NCBI GenBank assembly: GCA_033032175.1
Contig: CM065313.1
Location: 19,450,327-19,514,326, forward strand
Length of the DNA: 64,000 nt
Origin: Saturnia japonica
Lineage: Eukaryota; Arthropoda; Insecta; Lepidoptera; Saturniidae
Direction: 5' to 3'
Shown: one piece after another, positions 1 through 8,709 of the stretch
Layout: each line of letters opens with the position of its first letter
Numbering within the stretch: position 1 is the first letter of the stretch
Position numbers and translations under genes: made by a program
Notes under the pieces: generated by a model
The model's input: only the letters and a program-made list of their open reading frames with translations
Database searches by the model: none
Told to the model about the DNA's origin: nothing

Positions 1-653
1 ACCCCTTAGAGCCGAGACTTAGAGACTGTAAGATCAAAAATATTTTTTCAATTTTGATTGGTAATTCCATAAATATTAACGTTTGCAAACAAACAATCTC
101 TTGAACCTTATAATATAAGTATAGATGACGATTCTGTTAATCAAATCCCTTTGTTTATGAATCATTTTTGTTGTCGTTTACTACATTCTTCATTGTTAAG
201 ATTTTGGTATGTAATTGTTTGTTGATTGATTTTTATAAAAATGGTTATTGATTAATTCATGAAGCTGTATCTATTTAAAGACACAATATTATATAATGAT
301 TTATCTTATGTGCTCAATTTTTTGTGATTCTTTAAAAAGTACTCACAAATTCATATAATTTTATTTTTTAAGCAATCTTACCTAATGTTGTTTGACGATG
401 TGACTGAATATGGTAACACTTAGCATTATAATGGAATGAATCTCAGTTATGGTCTCCGAACTCACAAAAAGTTGCTTGAAGGTCAATCTTCGACTTGATG
501 GTCGTAGCTATCTAGGTGACCATTAGAACATGCCCTAAAATTGTCGACCGAAGTTTTTCTTCACCGAAAGCCCCGTTTCACTGTAGGGATCGAACCCATA
601 TTCATCAACATGATGTTCTAATACGATACTGCTATCATGTAATTTTTTTTCAG
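1..653 (+). other. ACE intron (partial), with an interspersed repeat
   Basis: Intronic sequence upstream of the first visible ACE exon; no earlier ACE exon was recognised. Around 75-130 there is a fragment common in lepidopteran repeats (ACAAACAATCTC followed by an AT-rich stretch). About 395-627 is a degenerate copy of a short interspersed family also found near 8.2, 15.3, 33.8, 44.2, 54.2 and 57.8 kb. It is recognised by GACGATGTG, ATGGTAACAC, a CTTCACC block and a final GGGATCGAACCC motif. The acceptor is an 8-T tract followed by CAG at 651-653. Confidence 0.6.
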
Positions 654-823
654 GGTTATACTTCACTAACTATCTTCCAACTGGCCGAGGAATTCTTTGC
701 ATCAATGAACATGTCCTCTATGCCACCAGACTTCTGGGCGCTTAGCGTATTCGATCAACCACATGACAGACACGTCCATTGCCAGCCTTCAGCTTGGGAC
801 TTCTGCAATAAGCATGACTACAG
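654..823 (+). CDS. Angiotensin-converting enzyme-like, exon 1 visible (partial gene)
   Basis: First visible exon of a peptidase family M2 (ACE/Ance) gene. ACEs are secreted or membrane-anchored zinc dipeptidyl carboxypeptidases. The 56 codons begin GYTSLTIFQLAEEFF, continue MPPDFW, and end CQPSAWDFCNKHDYR, which aligns with ACE GWTP...FFTSL...PPEFW...CHASAWDFYNRKDFR. The exon is bounded by CAG at 651-653 and AG|GTAACT at 823/824, and ends two bases into an Arg codon that the next exon completes. The disulphide cysteine of VVCHASAW is kept, but the following residues differ: His-Ala of CHASAW is Gln-Pro, and Tyr of WDFY is Cys. In human testis ACE these positions are H353, A354 and Y360 of the substrate pocket. 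Earlier exons lie outside the window. Confidence 0.93.
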
Positions 824-1367
824 GTAACTGCTAAGAGTTTTTTATTTTATTTTCATTCAAATTCAAAAACACTTTCTTTAATTTACGACCTAAGAAGGCA
901 ATTATAAACGCCAAAACACTAATACCATAGGTTTGTAAATCATCTCAGTTATCGAGAAAAGCAGGCAAGAAACTTGATCGGGTTTATCAATATTTTTTAG
1001 TGGATTTATTATGGATCTATGAAGTCACTTCCACACATTACTATAATTCACGTAATGGTTCACCTTAACCTTTTGAAAGTATAACCTACTTGACATCGTC
1101 CTTCAACGTATTGTCTGGCAAATTGGCAATCTTATTATAGAACCTAACATTATTGCCTAAGTCTTAAAATCGTAAATCTAATTTATTATTACTTCTAGTA
1201 TTAAAAGTGTGTCAGTCTATCTTGTCAAAGTTTTTACAAACAAACGTTAAATTGTCAAAGATGTATTGCGAGAGCAAAGTTAAGATATTAGTTTCTGTTT
1301 TTTTTTTCGTATCGCCACCCAAAGCTACCTGGTGTACTCTAATTAAATCATATATATTATATTGCAG
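824..1367 (+). other. ACE intron carrying a reversed LINE 3' tail
   Basis: Intron between ACE exons 1 and 2. From about 871 to 1172 it holds, in reverse orientation, a diverged copy of the 3' end of the Jockey-like LINE at 27.8-29.3 kb. The anchors run in the same order: CCTAAGAAGGCA, GAGAAAAGC..GACAAG-like, GATCGGGTTTATC, ATTCACGTAAT, TTGTCTGGCAAATTGGC. Low identity suggests an old insertion. The acceptor is ATTGCAG at 1361-1367. Confidence 0.6.
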
Positions 1368-1492
1368 AATAAAAATGTGTACACACGTTGATATGAAGGA
1401 CTTGGTGACTGCTCATCACGAGATGGCTCACATCGAATACTTCTTGGCTTATAGAAACCAGCCAAAAGTTTTTCGCGATGGCGCTAACCCTG
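1368..1492 (+). CDS. Angiotensin-converting enzyme-like, zinc-motif exon
   Basis: Second visible ACE exon. It completes Arg across the junction (AG + A) and reads [13 protein letters not shown], then [13 protein letters not shown], then VFRDGANPG. The zinc-binding HEXXH motif is HEMAH, with both histidine ligands and the catalytic Glu present (H383, E384, H387 of testis ACE); the usual Gly before the second His is Ala. The second cysteine of the ACE loop (RIKQC) is kept. The exon ends one base into a Gly codon at a GTGAGT donor (1493). It fits exon 3 in phase, so this is a spliced gene and not a processed copy. Confidence 0.94.
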
Positions 1493-2176
1493 GTGAGTAA
1501 TTTAAAGCTCTACCAAAACTCCTATTTGTTTGTGTTATTCTAAAAATAGGATACAGTTTGGCATGAATTTAAAAATAACTCTTCGAATTAGGATATTTTA
1601 TATAGTATTAGCATATAATATGTAAATGTAAGTCTGCCAATGATTTAAAAATTTAAACAATAATTGCACAATACTCGTTTTATATCTTATTGGCTCTTTA
1701 CATTCAGCCATGAGAAAAGTTAAGAAATAATCAAAGCAGGATATTTTACTCATCCTGACTGTCATCTTTTGCAGAAAATCTAGATTTCTACATTACTACT
1801 TCCAAATTCACACACGAATCGTCACACGCACTTTATTTATAACTTCTTTCACTACTGCACATGACACTCCAAATGTTTTTTCATATGTCTTATATGAATA
1901 TTGTTTTTTTTTGTTGTACTTCTTTTATTAATGATGTAGCTGATGCAATTATTCTTGTTGGTGTTATAAAAAACTAATGAAATAATTAAGACCGTAGATA
2001 TAGATTAATAGCGTTCATGTTTATGTATTTGCAGTAATAATTTAACATCGATTTTTCTGTAAAATCGTTGCGCATTAAACACATTTTTTTAAAGCTTTAC
2101 ACACTTTATAAATAATAAGAAAAATTTTGACTTAAATAAGGCGTATATAGAAACATGATTTATTAATAACAAACAC
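1493..2176 (+). other. ACE intron 2, segment before the nested gene
   Basis: AT-rich intronic sequence. It holds the 3' flank of the antisense Ly6 gene, including its probable AATAAA signal. No coding exon or repeat was recognised elsewhere in it. Confidence 0.5.
2159..2164 (-). promoter_or_regulatory. Polyadenylation signal of the Ly6-like gene
   Basis: AATAAA on the minus strand (TTTATT on the plus strand), 12 bases after the TAA stop of the Ly6-like gene. No other exact AATAAA was noted close to the stop. Confidence 0.55.
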
Positions 2177-2391
2177 TTAAGCGATGAAAAGAATGACATT
2201 GAAGAAAAATGCTAGAAATAGAACCGTATGTGGAATGCTCCGTGGAATGGTTCCGTTGCATAAATCCGTGTAACATGAACAGTAGGTCACGAAAAGGTCA
2301 CCGACACCGACGACACGACGACACGGTATCTCCTTATAATCTTCATCAGTCAAATAACCGCATTGGCGTACGATACGCACTTTACCATCTA
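2177..2391 (-). CDS. Ly6/three-finger protein, exon 3 (C-terminal)
   Basis: Last exon of a 149-residue Ly6/uPAR-superfamily protein (exons 3939-4011, 2996-3157, 2177-2391). It starts after TTTCCAG, completing an Ile codon (A + TA), and encodes IDGKVRIVRQCGYLTDED, then IPCRRVVGVGD, then VTYCSCYTDLCNGT, and ends IPHTVLFLAFFFNVILFIA before TAA. The CxC..DLCN ending is the family signature. The ~19-residue hydrophobic tail with no charged residue after it is typical of a GPI-anchor signal. Insect relatives (quiver/sleepless, crok, boudin and others) act at the cell surface in septate junctions, channel modulation or trafficking; which one this is cannot be told from sequence. NGT is a possible N-glycosylation site. 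Confidence 0.9.
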
Positions 2392-2699
2392 CTGGAAATT
2401 AAAAAAAAAACAACAATTATACTTACTGGAAAATTAAGGAAAATTTATTTTATTGCATATTTTTTACTAGCTCATTAAAAAGGATTACAATGAACACCAA
2501 CAAAATTGACAGACGTCATTAATAAGTGACCTAATTAAATATCTTTTCATGCTTTAATTGAATACTTGTTGTCAAAGGAGGAAAAAAAAACGCTATCAAG
2601 TTCACATCATATAACATAAGTTTTCAACACTAAGAATTGTGATATAATCCTCAAATTTTGTAATGAAACCTTTTACCTATTATGGGGATAAAATAAAGA

Positions 2700-2950
2700 T
2701 CGAAGGTTGGCTAACTCAAAAAACAAAATCATACCACCGGTTCGGAAAACATTCCAGCCATCGAGAAGAGCCGACAAGAAACTCGATCGGGTTTATCAAC
2801 ATATTATTATCGTTTATTTTTAAATTGATTTCAATTTAATTATATACAGTTATTATAATTTTCAGTAGATGTACAGAGTGGGAATCACATCTAGACATCA
2901 ACATCATTCACGTAATCAGCCACCCTGACTATAATACCCCTAATATGTAG
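2700..2950 (-). mobile_element. Jockey-like LINE 3' tail in Ly6 intron 2
   Basis: Lies in the 604-bp intron between Ly6 exons 2 and 3. It matches the reverse of the LINE tail at 29.0-29.3 kb: CACCGGTTCGGAAAAC, CATCGAGAAGAGCCGACAAG, CTCGATCGGGTTTATC, GTAGATGTACAGAG and ATTCACGTAATCAGCCACCC in order. It is clearly better conserved than the copy at 871-1172, so probably younger. The LINE tail has the same sense as the host gene. Confidence 0.8.
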
Positions 2951-2995
2951 GGAAATCTATATTCTAATGTGTAAATTTGAAAGACAAAAACTTAC

Positions 2996-3157
2996 TCTCC
3001 ATTTTAATTGAACGACAAATGCTTGGCTCTATAGGAGCGATATGTTCAGGTGGATCTCTAAGGGAACAGTTCACGATGCCCAAGCTGAACGGGTCGAATT
3101 CTTCTCCGCAGCGAGGATCATAGGCGCTGTTACAGTCGTAGCAGAAAATTGATGATG
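2996..3157 (-). CDS. Ly6/three-finger protein, exon 2 (core)
   Basis: Central exon. It follows CAG (3158-3160) and completes Ala (G + CA), then reads SSIFCYDCNSAYDPRCGEEF, next SLGIVNCSLRDPPEHIAP, then SICRSIKME, and ends at A|GTAAGT. The FCYDCNS start with CxxC spacing is the hallmark N-terminus of a mature Ly6 domain. With exon 3 the mature protein has ten cysteines, enough for the usual five disulphides. NCS is a possible N-glycosylation site. Both splice junctions keep the frame. Confidence 0.9.
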
Positions 3158-3938
3158 CTGTGGACAGATATTACTTAAAAGGCGAATTATACTATACTTG
3201 CTGTGCCCCACAGTTTCACCCGCGTTAATTTTATTCAAAAAACACCGTGCCGCCAAAGCACCCATGTAGTCTACTATAATTGTTCTTCCCGCAAGTACAA
3301 ATTGTTTTAATTTTTCATTATATCACATAAACTTTTACGTACATTGTACATTAAAATGTAGTCTAAATGAAGCCAAGGTTAATGGGGCGTGGTCGATAAT
3401 CCACTAACGGAACTCCAATGTATGGATTCAGTAGTAGCTTTGCAAATACGGACTTATACTTAGGATTAACCTACATGTAATTAGTATATGAATAATAAAT
3501 TAAATCACTACAATATTCTTACTAAATTACCATTAAGTTTTATCAGGTTTAGTTTCTTACATGAGTTTTGTGCGTTATTAATAATGATATTGTTACTAGT
3601 GAAATCAATGATAAATACCACCTTATTTCGAGCTGGCGGTCGATTACAGAAATATACATGCACCGTGCGGATTTGAAATGGTCTACTTGCCAGTGGGTGC
3701 TCTGATTCCTATAATATTAGGTTCTTCAAACAAGGCATGAAGAGAAATTTTCCGAGCTTGTATAAAAGGTCTAAGAAGCCTGGAAATCTATAAACTAAGG
3801 CACTTGGAGCCGAATAATTAAGATAACTGACGCCACAATGATAAGGGATAAGAAGCAGGAGAAGAACGAACATAAAATATCAAGATCCAAAATAATTAAT
3901 CCAATAGCAGAGGCAATAAATCACATAATATAACTTAC
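3158..3938 (-). other. Ly6 intron 1 with a Helitron 3' fragment
   Basis: 781-bp intron. About 3192-3270 matches the reverse of the 3' end of the Lep1-like Helitron at 10.47-10.53 kb (GCTGTGCCCCACAG, TTCACCCG, GTTAATTTTATTC, GCCGCCAAAGC). The rest is AT-rich with no recognised feature. Confidence 0.6.
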
Positions 3939-4011
3939 CGTGCTCAACTAAATACAATAATGTCACAATTAATGTTAGAGTAATATTTGAAATCGCCGTC
4001 ATATTGTTCAT
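3939..4011 (-). CDS. Ly6/three-finger protein, exon 1 (signal peptide)
   Basis: First coding exon: MNNMTAISNITLTLIVTL then LYLVEH plus one base, ending G|GTAAGT. It is a good secretion signal with a leucine/valine-rich core. The intron is phase 1 and joins exon 2 in frame. A second in-frame ATG three codons downstream could also serve. The whole gene lies inside the ACE intron 1493-15445 on the opposite strand. Confidence 0.85.
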
Positions 4012-4916
4012 ATTCGATGTATTCAAAACGCGCGGCACAAATGAAATAGGTTTGTGATACGAAGTTTTATAATTAAGTTAGTAACCGAAGACCGATACAC
4101 TGTCGTTCGAAGATATGGAATAGTAAACAAATGTATTATTAAGTTACTATAATATGTATTTTAAGTAACTACCTAACTCAAACATGATTCAAATTCTGAT
4201 TACTGTGTTTAAATTGTCTAAAACATATTGATAGTAAAGAAGATTGGTTAAAGGTAATGTGTCGTTGGGAGAGGAAGGAACACCTTGTTGAAACATCATA
4301 ATGGAAGACTCCGATTTCGGTTGGTTGTGGGTACCTCATTGCTCTTTGCAGGTGGGTACGGATACAATGTAAAAGCGTTTCTCGTGCCCCCGGTGCCAAG
4401 CGTTCACGTAACTCGTCTGCTGTCTTTCGTGACGGGCAGGTACCCGTGGTCAGTTTCCCCTTGTAAAAAACTTGTGCATAGTTTGAATGCTCACGTTGCT
4501 AGGTTTCGATTTCAAATTGTAACTAACACGAACTAAGTATTTTGGTAGTATTGCAGGCTATTGCTAGTATTTTATAAAGATATAAATTTAACTAAATGTC
4601 TCTAATAACGGAATTCAATAAAAACTTTACAAAAAAGTAACTACCGACGTAGATTTATTTTTCTTTGGACGGCAGTAAAGTGCTGTGGTAAGTCCGTTTA
4701 TCCGTAATAGTTGTGCGTACAAATTAGTTTGAACTTATTTTGTACGTTTAACCTATATAAGTTAATAATCATCCCTGAAGGTAGGAAGTCGTTAAGCGCC
4801 TTTGTTTGTTTGGTTGGCGAACACTTCACACGTGATAAAAAAGTCATAGCTTGTTTTACATTGTCTCTGGTCATATTGATTTCTAGCGATGAATTTATTT
4901 GAAATCAACCTTTTTT
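4012..4916. other. ACE intron 2, upstream of the Ly6 gene
   Basis: 5' flank of the Ly6-like gene. Mostly AT-rich, apart from a block at about 4290-4460 that is visibly richer in G+C and open in both directions. I recognise no protein in that block; it may be an untranslated exon or promoter of the Ly6 gene, or an old repeat. Confidence 0.35.
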
Positions 4917-5150
4917 CTAACCGACTTTAAAAAAGTCGGAGGTTACTCAATTCAAATATTTATTTAAATGAATTTTCAGCCATAACTTCTTTGTTTATGA
5001 ACCGATTTCGATGATCCTTTTTTTATTGGATAGACTATACCTCAAAGGTAAGGTTTCATTTTAATTTGATTCGCATTGGGCTTTCAACTTTCAAAATCAT
5101 TAAAGGTGGTTTTTTTTTCTTAAAAATTGTCTTGTAAATACTTGTCTTGT
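4917..5150 (+). repeat. Interspersed repeat family Z, copy 1
   Basis: Starts with a perfect hairpin CCGACTTTAAAAAAGTCGG, then GAGGTTACTCAATTC, CAGCCATAACTTCTTTG, TTTATGAACCGATTT and an AAATTGTCTTG end. The same order recurs at 16452-16700 (+) and in reverse at about 8030-8155 and 35880-36025. The element class is unknown; it is common in Lepidoptera. Confidence 0.7.
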
Positions 5151-5168
5151 ATCTAGTTTATCTATTTT

Positions 5169-5540
5169 TACTAGCGATCGTCCTAAGCTCGAATTTCTAC
5201 CAGCGACTTTTTGATCATAGACTATTTTCTGTTTAACATTTACAGTATTCATGAACCCAAACAATGAGTATTATCTACATCACTTGCTGTCACTTTTCGT
5301 TGAGTGACAATGTCAATATTTTGGGGGGCGGGGGGGTCTAAGTTCAATGGCACTTGTCGGTTTAGGATTCGCAGTATTAATTTATTTAATTTAAATTATT
5401 AGTAACAGATATTATAGATACATTTTAGCTTTCTGCACTCCTTCATATAAACTTTAACCATGCCAAATCTCCCAGTCTTCCGTGTACGCAATACGCTTAA
5501 AAAGGTACCGAAAACTTTTGCTTCACGTATTAATATATAC
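5169..5540 (-). mobile_element. Helitron-like element, family T, copy 1
   Basis: One of three near full-length copies (also 46902-47261 and 59708-60048) with identical ends. Read on the minus strand they start TATATATTAATACGTGAAGC and end CGATCGCTAGTA, that is CTAG-T preceded by the GCGATCGC palindrome. This is a Helitron-like 3' terminus. Internal landmarks are GACAATGTCAATATTTTG and TTTTTGATCATA. No coding capacity; nonautonomous. Confidence 0.65.
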
Positions 5541-5544
5541 ATAT

Positions 5545-5768
5545 TTATTCATCAACCTGTTATCCAATTTCGATTAGAAGTGTTATGATAGTTGTGTCTG
5601 GAAGTGAGTCCTTTTCTGTGTATCCACTAAAATTACAGTGAACTGAGAAAAAGATTTCAAAAAATATATAAGCCCGATCGCGTTTCTTGCCGGCTCTTCT
5701 AGACGACAGAGTTATTTTCCGAACCGGTTTTTTAACGTTCATAATCTTAGGTCCTAAATTAAATAAAG
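5545..5768 (+). mobile_element. Jockey-like LINE 3' tail
   Basis: 5'-truncated copy beginning directly after the family T element. Landmarks: GTGTCTGGAAGTGAGTCC, GTATCCACTAAAATTACAG, CCCGATCGCGTTTCTTGCCG, CTTAGGTCCTAAATTAAATAAA. The 3' end is CTAAATTAAATAAAGTATT. Confidence 0.75.
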
Positions 5769-5769
5769 T

Positions 5770-6400
5770 ATTTATTTATTTGTAACTGTAAAGATGGTTG
5801 AATTCTTTGCTTCATTTATTTATTGAATGTCTTATTCTTCATAATGTAATGTATTTAATTAATTAATTATTTGATGAAGTACGATCGTTATCGTTTTTAA
5901 ATTAAGACAAGTTTCACCAAAAAAATATAACGTCTAGCGAACGAAATAAATTAGTTAGTGTTTCACAATAAAATTAAAAATTTAAATAAAACATTTATAA
6001 AACGTACAAAGTATAGACATGAATGTAGTATACCTAATTTTTTCTGACTTTCTCTTGGCCCGAAAATAAAATTCGTAATAATTTACATAACTATTAAATT
6101 TAAATTATTAAGGGTTATTCTTTTTATGTTGAATTTGGTCAATAATATTTATAATAAGGTTATTGTATTCAATTTGATAGGGTTAAGTAAAAATAACATT
6201 ATCTGATCTTTTTACCTAGAGCATGTGAATTGTAAGGTTACATAATAATTTTTTGTGATTTGGAAATAAGAAAACAATGCGAAAAAAACTTTATCTTTAT
6301 AACATCTCTGTATACCACGTGATAGTTGACTGCTACAAATGTTTTATTTTAGCACTTAAATATGCTCTGTTATGCTAACTACAAAAAATCTACTTTTGAA
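5770..6400. other. AT-rich ACE intron, no feature seen
   Basis: Very AT-rich sequence without a recognisable exon, repeat family or RNA gene. Confidence 0.5.
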
Positions 6401-6872
6401 TTAATATATTAATACGTGAGGAGAAAATTTCGGATACCTTTATAGTATTGCGTACATTCACAACTGTGAGTCATGGCGTGGTTAAAGTTTATAGGGGAAG
6501 GAGTGCAGAAAACTAAAATTTATGTGTAACATGTTTTACAAATACGTTAGGGGCCTATTTTTAAATCGTCAGATAACTTTATATAAAGAATAATATTGAA
6601 TAATTTGATTAATATATGAAAAACCAGTCAAAATTCAAAAATGATCCCTCAAATAAAATTATCTAACGATTGAAAATTCAGCCCTAAATTAAATAAAATA
6701 CTACTACAAATATTACCAGTGCCATTTAAATTAGACCCCCAAAATGTTGACATTTAGTTAGAAGTGACAACAAGTTATATAATATAGATTGTTTACATTC
6801 ATACTGCAAATATTAAACATAAATAGTATATGATCAAAAAGTCGCCGGTCGAATTTAGACCATTGGGCGACC
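6401..6872 (+). mobile_element. Helitron-like family T, copy 2, interrupted
   Basis: Opposite orientation to copies 1, 4 and 5. It runs from TTAATATATTAATACGTGAG to GATCAAAAAGTCGCCGGTC and CATTGGGCGACC (diverged form of the GGGCGATCGC end). It is about 100 bp longer than the others because a small inverted-repeat element (6548-6687) sits inside it. Confidence 0.6.
6548..6687. mobile_element. MITE nested in a Helitron-like element
   Basis: About 140 bp with imperfect terminal inverted repeats of about 33 bp. The left arm is TTAGGGGCCTATTTTTAAAT then CGTCAGATAACTTT. The right arm, reversed, is TTTAGGGCTGAATTTTC then AATCGTTAGATAATTTT. No coding capacity. The target duplication is unclear. Confidence 0.5.
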
Positions 6873-6904
6873 ACCTGCTTTTACGATTATTTATTGGAAC
6901 GAGG

Positions 6905-7016
6905 TAAAAATCATTGTAAACTCTTTAGGGCAGTCCGACTATAGGAATACCTCCACCCTACAGATGATCGCAGCCAAATAACCTTGTGTTGTGTTCCTAC
7001 GGTGAGTAGGTGCATA
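6905..7016 (+). repeat. Interspersed repeat family Y fragment
   Basis: Shares CAGTCCGACTATAGGAATAC, CTCCACCC, AAATAACCTTGTG and TGTTCCTACGGTGAGTA with about 31640-31740. Class unknown; probably a LINE-derived fragment common in Lepidoptera. Confidence 0.55.
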
Positions 7017-7017
7017 T

Positions 7018-7340
7018 TACCGATTTGTCGGATAATAAGTTCAAGAATCATATTAAGCAAATTTTATTGTCGAAAGAGTATTTATAGGGTGGTGGATTAA
7101 GTGAATGATGGTGATGTCTGGATGTGATTCCTTCTCTGTACATCTGATGAAAATGATAATAACTGTATATAATTTAATTCTGTAAAAACCATAAAAAAAA
7201 AAGAAAATAAGATGTTGCAAACCCGATCGAGTTTCTTATCGGTCCTTCACGATGTCTGGGATTTTTCCGAAACGGTGGTAGAGTTTTGACATTCATAAGT
7301 GCCTTCTTAGGGTCTAAATTGAATAAAAATATTTTGATTT
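7018..7340 (+). mobile_element. Jockey-like LINE 3' tail
   Basis: 5'-truncated copy very similar to 28996-29310: CGATTTGTCGGATAATAAG, TATAGGGTGGTGGATTAAG, GATGGTGATGTCTGGATG, CATTCATAAGTGCCTTCTTA, TAAATTGAATAAAAAT. It begins in the codons for the end of the reverse transcriptase ORF. Confidence 0.85.
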
Positions 7341-7344
7341 TGTT

Positions 7345-8028
7345 TAAAAAAGTTAACGGGAATGTTTTTTATGTACTGTAACAAAGTTCGATTGATATAA
7401 ATTCAAGTCAAGTTTTTGGATAATTCTACGTACTTAAATGTTAAATTAACTTGCACGATCAGACCGGTTCTGTTTATGTAATATTAATAATCCAAAACGT
7501 CGCTACGTTGTTTTGAAATGTGGAACACTAGCGTGTTGGGAGACTGCTTAAGAACTGACAATAGTATGCATTTTAATTACCGCTGTTGATTAATCACGGA
7601 AGTTACTGGTATGCTAATGCTAATGGTAATTTTGTTGAGTCGTTCGCAAGTCCTATAAAATATCTATCTGCATAAATATAATAACTCCAGTATAGTGTTA
7701 GTATAATTAAAGTATTAGCTGAACCGCGCAACTTCGTCTGCGTCATATAAGAGAGAAAAAAAAGGGCTAGAGAGAGTGGGTCGTAGGCACTGTATTATAA
7801 AATGTACCGTCCGCCTCCCACATTGTTTTGCATAATAAAATGCGCCCGCGATACTTGATCATTATTTTGCTGCTGAGTTATTTTAAAACTTTGATATCTT
7901 CTAAGATATTCTGCTTCTGGTGTTTTAAGCATTCATAAGCTGCGCTGACTTCTTACCATCAGGCGCACTGTATGCTTGTTTGCCACCATCGTGGTATAAA
8001 GAAGGAAAACAAGGCTACAAGACAATTT
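7345..8028. other. ACE intron with minor repeat scraps
   Basis: AT-rich. Around 7715-7870 and 7925-8000 are scraps resembling widespread lepidopteran repeats (GAACCGCGCAACTTCGTCTG; TACCATCAGGCGCACTGTAT). No exon recognised. Confidence 0.4.
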
Positions 8029-8029
8029 T

Positions 8030-8155
8030 TAACAAAAATGATAACTGACTTACGTAGTTTTCAAGAGTTCCCTGGTGTTTCTTCGAAGCTGAAGGTTCAA
8101 TACCAATAAAAAAAGTTAAAACCTCGCGTTTTTTTTTGAAGTCAGTTAATAAAAT
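8030..8155 (-). repeat. Interspersed repeat family Z, copy 3
   Basis: Reverse partial copy: AGAGTTCCCTGGTGTTTCTT, CGAAGCTGAAGGTTC and a TTTGAAGTCAGTTAA end, matching the reverse of 16452-16690. Confidence 0.55.
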
Positions 8156-8194
8156 AATTTATTCATTATAGGTTTGTCTTTATAGGTTTATAGA

Positions 8195-8340
8195 TTGGTT
8201 GCTAGCCAGGCGGACATTAGAAAAAGTCCTACTAACATGCTATGATTTTCTTTTAGCGTAAGTTCAGGCTCATTGCAGGGATTCGAACTTTCGCCGATCG
8301 ACGCGCAGTCTGTTCACGATACTACTGAGTCATCTTGTTT
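8195..8340 (+). repeat. Interspersed repeat family R copy
   Basis: Partial copy with CATGCTATGATTTTC, AAGTTCAGGCTCATTGCAGG, GATTCGAACTTTCG and CGATCGACGCG. The same family lies just before ACE exons 1 and 3. Confidence 0.5.
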
Positions 8341-8461
8341 CATTATTTTTATTAAATACACAAATCATGTATTGGATAAAGCCAATATGTAATCGGGCAT
8401 TTTTTAAATATCAAAATCTATCGCCAACTATCTGTTTTTTATAATGCGTTTTTTAATCCCT

Positions 8462-8707
8462 CTTTAGCCTAGTGGTCGTAAGCGCGACTGCTATGATCGA
8501 GGTCCTCGTTTCGATTCCCAGGCCGAGAAAAGTGTTATTAACTTTTTCTATGAAATTCTCAGTAGCAGCTTGGAGTTTGGTTTCGTGCCCGATTAATGAC
8601 AATAGGCTCGCCCCCTATTACATGGGACCTAAAAAACATACACGGCGAACTGTGGGTATACATTAACTAACCCTTCGGGGATACAGGCGTAATGGTATGT
8701 TATGATA
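8462..8707 (+). mobile_element. tRNA-derived SINE, family S (full length)
   Basis: The tRNA-like head has an A-box TAGCCTAGTGG, fitting the consensus TRGYNNARNGG exactly, and a B-box GTTTCGATTCC. A family-specific body follows (ATTAATGACAATAGGCTCGC, CCCTATTACATGGGACC, CTTCGGGGATACAGGCG), with a tail of GGTATGTTATGATAT. Related copies lie at 11319-11587, 12560-12662, 21196-21457, 38248-38372 and 45575-45787. It is transcribed by RNA polymerase III when active and is not a functional tRNA gene. Confidence 0.8.
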
Positions 8708-8709
8708 TA

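Noticed and set aside
3071..3265. 64-codon minus frame over Ly6 exon 2
   Set aside because: A different frame from the spliced Ly6 product, and it runs into the intron; a shadow.
5324..5338. G-rich run (also at 56253) as a possible G-quadruplex
   Set aside because: Single short G runs inside diverged repeats, without four separate G tracts; likely replication-slippage products.
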